From positions 1 to 11,906 of the forward strand of contig JBGPLJ010000086.1 of NCBI GenBank assembly GCA_041486385.1: DNA of 11,906 nucleotides, in the 5' to 3' direction. Both the position numbers and the translations under genes were made by a program. Of the stretch, positions 6,293 through 11,906 are shown one piece after another. Source of the stretch: JBGPLJ01 sp041486385 (GTDB lineage: Bacteria > Pseudomonadota > Gammaproteobacteria > Steroidobacterales > Steroidobacteraceae). Within the stretch, counting starts at the first letter, position 1. Each line of letters begins with the position of its first letter. The notes beneath the pieces were generated by a model. It ran no database searches, was not told the DNA's origin, and worked only from the letters and a program-made list of their open reading frames with translations.

Positions 6293-9092
6293 CGATCGTT
6301 TCCGAACGTGCGTAGCGCCCCGGCGACAGTGCCGCGAGCGCGTCGTAACTCTTCTGCACCCAGGCGTCGTACACACCTGACTGCGCGCGGGTCGCATTCG
6401 AGCGGTGAATATCGATCGCCTTCTCCTCGAACGGGAAGCTCTGCTCCTCGAGCAGCACGTTGTACTGCTCGAGCTCGTCGGCGGAGAGCTTCTTCGGCCG
6501 CTCCGACTTCATCAGATCCTGCGCCAGCCGGTGGTAGAGCTCGGCGATTTCATAGGTCGACGCGGTCGTCACTTCCGGAACACCGTAGTCGGCCGCGGCC
6601 GTGTAGGCCTTGATCGATGCCTGCAGCGCTTTGTTCTTTGCAGCCAGCGACTTCTTGAGCGGCGCGACCAGCTGCACGGCCGCGAACTCCGTCTTGGTGG
6701 GCTCGGCAAATACGAGCGCCGCGCGCGCGGCGTACAAACGGCTGCGATCGGTGCGCGCTTTGCCCGCCTGCGCATCCGCCTTCACGATTTCCTGCAGCCA
6801 GCGTTCATAGCGGGCGCGGTCGCTGTCCTTGAGCGCATAGTCCGCGAGCTTCTGCCGCGCTTCGATCGCCGGATCGAGAGGCGTCGGATAGCGCGCGACC
6901 AGCTGCTCGAGCATGGTCGTCGCCTTCGGCCGATTGCCGGTCCGCTCATAAAGATCCGCGGCACGCGTCACGGCCTCATGCTGCACAGCCGGGTCTTCGG
7001 CCGGATTCGCCGCGATCCGCTCGAACTCGACCGCGGCCTCGCCCGGATGATTCGACTCCGAATAAGCGACCGCGAGCTTCCGCGTAACGTCCGCGCTCAG
7101 CTTGTGTTGCGGGAAATTGCGGCGGAAGGCTTCGAGCACGGGAATCGCCCGATCCCACTGCTTGGCGTTGATGAGCGCCGTGGCCGCATCGAAGTCCGCG
7201 GTCGAGCGGATCGACGATGACGGCGCGAGCTGCCCGACGCGCAGGAAGTCGCCGACCGCGCCATCGGTGTCGCCGCTCTTGTTCTTCTGCTCACCCTGTT
7301 TGTAGATCGAGGAGGCCAGGCGTTCAACAATAGCCTGACGATCCTTGTCATCGGGCGGCAGCAGCTTCTGTACTTCGACGTACGCGGTTTCCGCCTTGTC
7401 GAAGTGGCCAAGATCGAATTCCGAGTGACCGACAATGGTCCAGGCGGTGCGCTGCTTCTGCGCGTCGACCGGAGGTCGGACGTCGATCACTTCCTGCGCC
7501 ACTGCGACGGCGCGCGGCAGATCGTTCGAGTCGAAGATCTGCTGCGCGGCCCGCGTCAGCACGACGCTCGCCTGCGCATGTTGCGGAAAGCTGTGAACGA
7601 AGTGCAGCTCGCTGTCGATGTTCTGCTTGTGCAGCGCCTCGCGATCGGCACCCTGCAGCAGCGCCTCCTGCTTCTCGTAGGCCACGAGCGCGGCGAAGGC
7701 TGCCTCGGAGGACTTGGCATTGATCGGATAGGCATAGGCAGTGCGCTCGTACTCCGTGGCCGCCGCACGATACTGCTGGCTCTCAAAGAGCGTGTCGGCG
7801 AGCAGGTAGTTCGTGTTCGCAGCGTCCGGATCGTTCGGAAACGAAGCGAGGTAGGAGCGATACCAGCGCGCCGCTTCCGCATAGGACTCGGGCTTTTTCG
7901 TCTTCTGCGCATCCGCGTGGTAGTACTGCGCGAGATCCTTCACGTTGGTCTTGAGTTCCTTCACCACCGCCGGGTATGCGGCCGGATCGCGGCCCTGCCA
8001 GAACCCGGTGCCGAGGCTGTAGTGCTCGACGAATTCCTTTTTCCCGTCGAGCACGAGCGAGGCGAAGCCGCCGCGCTTGTAGGCATCGATCGCCTGCATC
8101 TCGAGAATGGGCGCATGCTCGTTGTTGGGATCCTTGGCAACGAATGCGCGGTAGGTATCGGCCGCGTCCGTGTAGCGCTGCTTGTCGATGTACAGATCGC
8201 CCAGACGCGAATAGAGCAGGTACGCGTACGGTTTCTGCGGGTGCTTCGCGAGGTACTCATCGACGGTCTTGGCGCCGTCGAGATTCGAGAACGTGATGCC
8301 AAACACCCGGAAGGTGTCATCCACGAGTTCGCGATCCGGACGGCTCAAGGATTTCATGTCGACAAGCTGCGTCGAGTCCTTCGCGCTGATGAGCTTCATG
8401 TCAAGGAGGCGCCCGAAGGACTTCAGGCTCTCCTCGTTCTGCGCCTGCTTGTAGAGCGACCAGCCGTGCTTGTAGAGACTTTGCTGGAAGAATTGCGAAG
8501 CCGCCCCGAACTTGATGACCGACGCGTACGCCTGCTCCGCCTCCGGGTAGCGCTTCGCCGAGAACAGAATCTCGCCACGCCGGAATTCGGCCTCATCGAA
8601 ATGACGGCTCGACGGGAATTTGCCGACGAGCCGATCGAGAATCTCGAGCGCCTGGTCGGGCTGGGAGTTCGCCTCATAGGCACGCGCAAGCTGGTAAAGC
8701 ACCACATCGTTGCGCGGATACTTCGGGTACGCCTGCAGAAGTCCCGTGTAGATATGGATGGCTTCGGTGTTCTTCAGCACTTCGGTCGCCGCGACTTCTG
8801 ATTCCGCGCGCTCGACCTCGCCCGCTTCCAGGTTGAGGTCGCCGAGCCGGCGCATCGCCTCGGCCCGGAGCTTGGGGTCCGCGGACTTCAGCGTGAGGAA
8901 CGTGCGATAGCCTTCCATCGCGCGTTCATTGCTGGAGTCGACCTTCTCGTTCGGATGCACCTCGACCTGACGGCCCTCGATGTCCTTGATCGTCGCATCC
9001 TTCTTCTTGTCGGCGGCGGCCGCGAACATCGACGCCGCCGCCACGAGCGCACTCACCAGAACGAGCGATGACAGCGCGACGCGACGGCTCAC
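6267..9092 (-). CDS. Large exported TPR protein (941 residues)
   Basis: Periplasmic scaffold protein. Residues 1-28 are a Sec signal peptide (RRVALSSLVLVSALVAAASM, cut near AAA-ADKK). Tetratricopeptide-like repeats run through most of the chain: about 76-230 (with FPSSRHFDEAEFRRGEILFS of the YfgC/BamD outer-membrane style), 285-335, 400-480, 560-680 and around 740. The last 180 or so residues are helical without clear repeats and end near RYARSETIDDFTKTLP. The start is a GTG whose last two bases overlap the stop of the previous TPR gene (GTGA), with GGAG 8 bases upstream. Many TPRs in one exported protein suggest a long superhelical solenoid that holds together or spans between envelope parts. 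It could be annotated as a BamD-like or gliding-motility TPR protein, but I see no specific match beyond TPR. It overlaps the lipoprotein gene by 26 bp. Confidence 0.93.
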   Translation of the reverse strand: MSRRVALSSLVLVSALVAAASMFAAAADKKKDATIKDIEGRQVEVHPNEKVDSSNERAMEGYRTFLTLKSADPKLRAEAMRRLGDLNLEAGEVERAESEVAATEVLKNTEAIHIYTGLLQAYPKYPRNDVVLYQLARAYEANSQPDQALEILDRLVGKFPSSRHFDEAEFRRGEILFSAKRYPEAEQAYASVIKFGAASQFFQQSLYKHGWSLYKQAQNEESLKSFGRLLDMKLISAKDSTQLVDMKSLSRPDRELVDDTFRVFGITFSNLDGAKTVDEYLAKHPQKPYAYLLYSRLGDLYIDKQRYTDAADTYRAFVAKDPNNEHAPILEMQAIDAYKRGGFASLVLDGKKEFVEHYSLGTGFWQGRDPAAYPAVVKELKTNVKDLAQYYHADAQKTKKPESYAEAARWYRSYLASFPNDPDAANTNYLLADTLFESQQYRAAATEYERTAYAYPINAKSSEAAFAALVAYEKQEALLQGADREALHKQNIDSELHFVHSFPQHAQASVVLTRAAQQIFDSNDLPRAVAVAQEVIDVRPPVDAQKQRTAWTIVGHSEFDLGHFDKAETAYVEVQKLLPPDDKDRQAIVERLASSIYKQGEQKNKSGDTDGAVGDFLRVGQLAPSSSIRSTADFDAATALINAKQWDRAIPVLEAFRRNFPQHKLSADVTRKLAVAYSESNHPGEAAVEFERIAANPAEDPAVQHEAVTRAADLYERTGNRPKATTMLEQLVARYPTPLDPAIEARQKLADYALKDSDRARYERWLQEIVKADAQAGKARTDRSRLYAARAALVFAEPTKTEFAAVQLVAPLKKSLAAKNKALQASIKAYTAAADYGVPEVTTASTYEIAELYHRLAQDLMKSERPKKLSADELEQYNVLLEEQSFPFEEKAIDIHRSNATRAQSGVYDAWVQKSYDALAALSPGRYARSETIDDFTKTLP

Positions 9093-11083
9093 GGCTTGGG
9101 CTCCGGTTGCGTCTGCTGTTGGCCATCCTGCGCCTGGTTATCGGGCTCCGGCGTCGCGGCTTCGGGAGCGGCTGGCGTGGAACTGGAGTCGACGGGCGAC
9201 GACACCGCCGGTTTCGGCGCTGGCTGCGGATTGGCCGCGCGATCCAGAATGGTCGCGAGCTCATAGCGCGCTTGAATGCGATAGGTCGCAAGCCGCTCTT
9301 CCTGCTGCGAAAGTTCCGCGACCGCGACGTACTGCAGGTAATGACTCTGGCGTTCGGACATCGCCGTGAGCCGCGTCTCAAGCGCCGCGATGCGCAGCTT
9401 CAGCGCGTCCACGCGCCCCGCGAATGCGATTGTGCGCGCGGGCGATTCCTTGCGTGCGCGTTCGACGAGCACCCAGCGCTTCTGCGCCTCCTTGAGCGCG
9501 GCGTCGAGCTCCTTGAGACTGCGCCGCTCGCCCCACAGACGCGCCTTGTAGGCTTCCGAGAGCTGCCAGATAAGCACGCCCTTGGCGAGGCGCGCCTTCT
9601 CGCGCAGCGTATCGTTATCCTCGTCCTGCGGCGCGTTCGCGAGCGCCTCATCGATGTGGGCAATCTTGCGCCACAGTTCCTGCTCGTGCGACGTGCCGAG
9701 ACCGACGAAATCCTGCGTGCTCTCGATCGTGCCAAGACGCGACTCGAGGTCCACGCGCGCTCTTTCGAGGCGCTCGAGGTCAAAGCTCTTGAGGCTCGCG
9801 TCGACCTGCGGCAGCCGCTGGTCGAATGCCGTGCGGCGCGTGTCGAGCATGTCGTCGAAGGCGACCATGCTCGAGTCCCAGTTGCCAAGCACGTGGCCGA
9901 GGAAATTCAGGTCACGGTAGTTCTTCAGGCCCTCTTGAAACTCGTTGGTAGCGAGCAGGTGGTAGAGGTAACGCGATTCAGGCGCGTCGGGCAGCGTCCT
10001 TAACTGCCAGAACCAGCCCAGCCGGCCCGTCGTTTCGCGTTCGACGATTGCATCGAGGAGGCGCCCTTCCTTGATCGCAGCGATTGATTCATCGAGCCGC
10101 GCGACTTCTCCGTCGTAGGAACCAATCGCGGTTGTGTAGTTATCGGCCGCCTGCTTGTTCGCACTCAACTTGCCGAATGCATAGGGCACGGCGAGGTAGG
10201 CCTCCTGTACGGCCGAGTCGAGGAGGTTGCGTCCGTGCAGTTCCGTCCATGGGACGAGCGCCGACTTGTAGTCGCCGAGGGCCGCATCGGCCCAGCCGAG
10301 GCCGAGGAGCGCCTTGTTCGAATGCGGGCCATCGAGGCGCACACGTTCGAGATAGGGCTTTGCCAGCGCCGGCTGATCCGCCTGGATGTAAGCGAAACCG
10401 ATCGCGAGATTCGCCTTGTCCTTGAGCGATTTCAGCTCCCCCCGGTCGCTCTCGAGCGTGCCGACCGCGTCGAGCCAGCGCACCGCTTCCGGCAGACGGC
10501 CTTTGCGTACCAGGGCCACACCGAGATTGAATTCCGCGTAAGCGGTCCAGTCCGCCGGGCCGCGCCAGCCATTCAACTCGGCGATGGCGTCGTCGTAGCG
10601 TTCCTCGCGCAGCAGAATCTGGGCCATCAGCATGCGCCGGTCCGCGTCCATTTCCTCCGGGAGATTGCCGACGATCTTGCGCAACGCCGTTTCGGCCCGG
10701 TCGTAGTACCCGCGCTGATACCAGACCTTCGCGAGATAGTACCAGGCGCGATTGCGGACGCCGGGTGAGACCTGGCTCTTCAGGAGCCGCTCAAAGATGG
10801 CGCCGGCTTCGTTGTGATTGCCGAGCGAGAGGTACAGACCCCCGCGCAGCAGCTCCGCATCCGCCTCGTGGTGCGGGACGCGCTTCAATTCCTCGGCGGC
10901 CAGCAGCCGCGTGAGCGCCGCGAAATAATCGTCCTGATAGAAATAGAACAGGACCTCGCCGTAGCTCAGGTCCTTGATCTTGGTCGGCGGCAGCGTCCCC
11001 TTGTCCTGCGCGGGCAGGCTCGCGGCGGCGAGCGCCATCGCGACGCACGCACCAGCGGCAAGAATGGGGCGGGTCAGGCGCAA
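9089..11083 (-). CDS. Exported TPR and coiled-coil protein (664 residues), TTG start
   Basis: Periplasmic protein. Residues 1-25 are a signal peptide (ILAAGACVAMALAAASLPA, then QDKG). TPR-like repeats fill about 40-320, e.g. NRAWYYLAKVWYQRGYYDRA at 111-130. A conserved-looking middle segment at 369-420 holds SRYLYHLLATNEFQEGLKNY and WDSSMVAFDDMLDTRR. Residues 420-615 are long charged helices with coiled-coil character, and the last 45 residues are a Pro/Gln/Glu-rich disordered tail. The start is TTG at 11083: it lies 4 bp after the preceding stop, has GGGAG seven bases upstream, and gives a complete signal peptide; the next in-frame ATG would cut the signal in half. The coiled coil may reach across the periplasm while the TPR half binds partners. 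It is translationally linked to the next TPR gene by a GTGA overlap. Confidence 0.92.
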   Translation of the reverse strand: MRLTRPILAAGACVAMALAAASLPAQDKGTLPPTKIKDLSYGEVLFYFYQDDYFAALTRLLAAEELKRVPHHEADAELLRGGLYLSLGNHNEAGAIFERLLKSQVSPGVRNRAWYYLAKVWYQRGYYDRAETALRKIVGNLPEEMDADRRMLMAQILLREERYDDAIAELNGWRGPADWTAYAEFNLGVALVRKGRLPEAVRWLDAVGTLESDRGELKSLKDKANLAIGFAYIQADQPALAKPYLERVRLDGPHSNKALLGLGWADAALGDYKSALVPWTELHGRNLLDSAVQEAYLAVPYAFGKLSANKQAADNYTTAIGSYDGEVARLDESIAAIKEGRLLDAIVERETTGRLGWFWQLRTLPDAPESRYLYHLLATNEFQEGLKNYRDLNFLGHVLGNWDSSMVAFDDMLDTRRTAFDQRLPQVDASLKSFDLERLERARVDLESRLGTIESTQDFVGLGTSHEQELWRKIAHIDEALANAPQDEDNDTLREKARLAKGVLIWQLSEAYKARLWGERRSLKELDAALKEAQKRWVLVERARKESPARTIAFAGRVDALKLRIAALETRLTAMSERQSHYLQYVAVAELSQQEERLATYRIQARYELATILDRAANPQPAPKPAVSSPVDSSSTPAAPEAATPEPDNQAQDGQQQTQPEPKP

Positions 11084-11087
11084 AGCC

Positions 11088-11828
11088 TTACTCCCATTCC
11101 TTGATGATGAACTCCGGTTGGAGCTTCCGCAGGCGATCGCTGATCTTCAGTTCCAGGTACTTCGCACCGACGCCTTTCTCGAAGTTGAGCGTCGCACCGC
11201 GCTTGTAGTCGCGCTCATGCGGGCCCTTGCCGCTGAAGAACGCGACCAGCTCGTGCTTGCCGACCTTGAGATTGCCGATGAAGATCCGGTGGACACCGCC
11301 TTTGAGCAGCGCTTCGGCTTCGCGCGCGGTGTACAGGTAGTTTGCCACTTCCTTGTTGTCGACCTTGAGAGTTACCGAGTCGACGTTGAAGAACGTGCCG
11401 ACGTCGAGCGAAACGTAGACGGCGACCTGGGTGTTCGCGGGAAACAGGAGCTCTTCTTCGAGGACGAAGAGGTCCTTGTTCAGATCGAGCACTTCTTTCT
11501 TCAGGTCCTGCACATCCGAGTCGAGGCTGCGGAATTCCTCGGGCGGCGCACCGCTCGCCGCTGCGTCGGCATTCGGTGCGGCGTCCGCAGCTGCGGGTGC
11601 GGACGCATCCGGCGCGGTCGCGGCAGCGGCGTCGGTTGCGGGCGTATCGGTGGGTGCCGCCGCCGTCGACGTGGTCGCGTTTGTCGGGTCAGTCGCCGCG
11701 GCAGCGGCGGCAAGGCTCCCGCCTGCAAGTGCGGTGGTTAGCACCATTGCGGCGGCGAGCGACAGAATCCATGACCCGCGGCGAATGATGGCGCGGGGCG
11801 ATTGGGCGGTTGGGCGTGAATGGCTCAT
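11088..11828 (-). CDS. Secreted protein with coiled coil and beta-rich C-terminal domain, first gene of the operon
   Basis: A 246-residue protein without a family I can name. Residues 1-45 form a long signal peptide (basic region to residue 17, then WILSLAAAMVLTTALAGGSL, cut near AAA-ATD). Residues 46-97 are Ala/Thr/Pro/Asp low complexity. A short coiled coil follows at 99-128 (SDVQDLKKEVLDLNKDLFVL), then a beta-rich domain at 132-230 with SVTLKVDNKEV and HRIFIGNLKVGKHELVAFF, reminiscent of PEGA or other Ig-like beta-sandwich modules. It ends FIIKEWE. A periplasmic role as an oligomeric or surface-contacting part of the complex is inferred. The ATG at 11828 is preferred over one at 11888, which would put a non-signal segment in front; the ribosome binding site is weak (ACGGA very close to the ATG). 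The next gene begins 4 bp after its stop. Confidence 0.87.
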   Translation of the reverse strand: MSHSRPTAQSPRAIIRRGSWILSLAAAMVLTTALAGGSLAAAAAATDPTNATTSTAAAPTDTPATDAAAATAPDASAPAAADAAPNADAAASGAPPEEFRSLDSDVQDLKKEVLDLNKDLFVLEEELLFPANTQVAVYVSLDVGTFFNVDSVTLKVDNKEVANYLYTAREAEALLKGGVHRIFIGNLKVGKHELVAFFSGKGPHERDYKRGATLNFEKGVGAKYLELKISDRLRKLQPEFIIKEWE

Positions 11829-11906
11829 GTTCCGTCTCAGAAAATGGGTCGGGCTTAAAAAAAATCTCCAGCCGGGGCGTTGCAGCATCGCGGCGCCGTT
11901 GTTGCA
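11829..11906 (-). other. Upstream edge of the operon, partly outside the window
   Basis: This 78-bp stretch precedes the first gene. It contains an eight-base T run on the minus strand (11857-11864) preceded by GGCTGGAGA, which looks like the tail of a terminator from a gene beyond the window, but no convincing stem is visible. No good -10/-35 pair was found, so the operon promoter is either here in a weak form or further upstream. Confidence 0.3.

Noticed and set aside
7404..8801. Long open frame (465 residues) on the plus strand
   Set aside because: It is antisense to the 941-residue TPR gene, with Arg/Leu/Val-rich shadow composition and no signal, motif or ribosome binding context.
9068..10003. 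Plus-strand open frames opposite the 664-residue TPR gene
   Set aside because: Composition is typical of the complement of TPR coding sequence. The sense frame has a signal peptide, repeats and operon linkage.
11857..11880. Terminator at the right edge
   Set aside because: The eight-base T run is present, but the preceding bases do not form a stable stem within the window.

Overview
This window is GC-rich and almost entirely coding, and every supported gene reads on the minus strand. The gene content (a TolQ/TolR-type motor, several Sec-exported TPR proteins, an outer-membrane-type lipoprotein, a TonB-like protein and a phosphoenolpyruvate carboxylase) points to a Gram-negative proteobacterium. 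My guess is a GC-rich gammaproteobacterium of the Steroidobacter/Nevskia kind, but that is an impression from protein style and not something the sequence proves.

From about 11828 down to 1927 lies one tightly packed run of ten genes. In transcription order they are: a secreted protein with a coiled coil and a beta-rich domain (11828-11088); two large exported TPR proteins of 664 and 941 residues (11083-9089 and 9092-6267); a TPR lipoprotein (6292-5534); a small secreted protein of unknown family (5537-5004); a MotA/TolQ/ExbB-family protein (4916-4224); two different ExbD/TolR-family proteins (4220-3696 and 3699-3190); a TonB-like transmembrane protein with a proline tract and an AgmX/PglI-type C-terminal domain (3173-2283); and a 119-residue cytoplasmic protein (2286-1927). 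Junctions are 4-bp stop/start overlaps, one 26-bp overlap, or gaps of 3-16 bp. The one exception is an 87-bp gap before the TolQ-like gene, which holds an inverted repeat next to the ribosome binding site.

Together these genes look like a proton-driven, envelope-spanning machine. An inner-membrane TolQ/(TolR)2 motor would drive a TonB/AgmX-like transmission rod across the periplasm towards TPR scaffolds, an outer-membrane lipoprotein and further secreted parts. The closest characterised architecture I know is the Myxococcus Agl-Glt gliding and Nfs spore-coat machinery (AglR plus AglQ and AglS with GltG/GltJ-type AgmX/PglI proteins and TPR partners). Here there is no FHA or zinc-finger domain on the TonB-like protein, no outer-membrane beta-barrel, no peptidoglycan-binding domain and no polymer-synthesis gene in view, so the cargo and function are unknown.

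After the operon, a 116-bp intergenic region (1811-1926) holds a 13-bp tandem repeat, an extended -10 promoter candidate and a hairpin followed by a T-rich tract that ends right at the next start codon. The last gene is ppc (phosphoenolpyruvate carboxylase), which runs off the left edge without its C-terminal third. I found no RNA genes, insertion sequences, CRISPR arrays or attachment sites.
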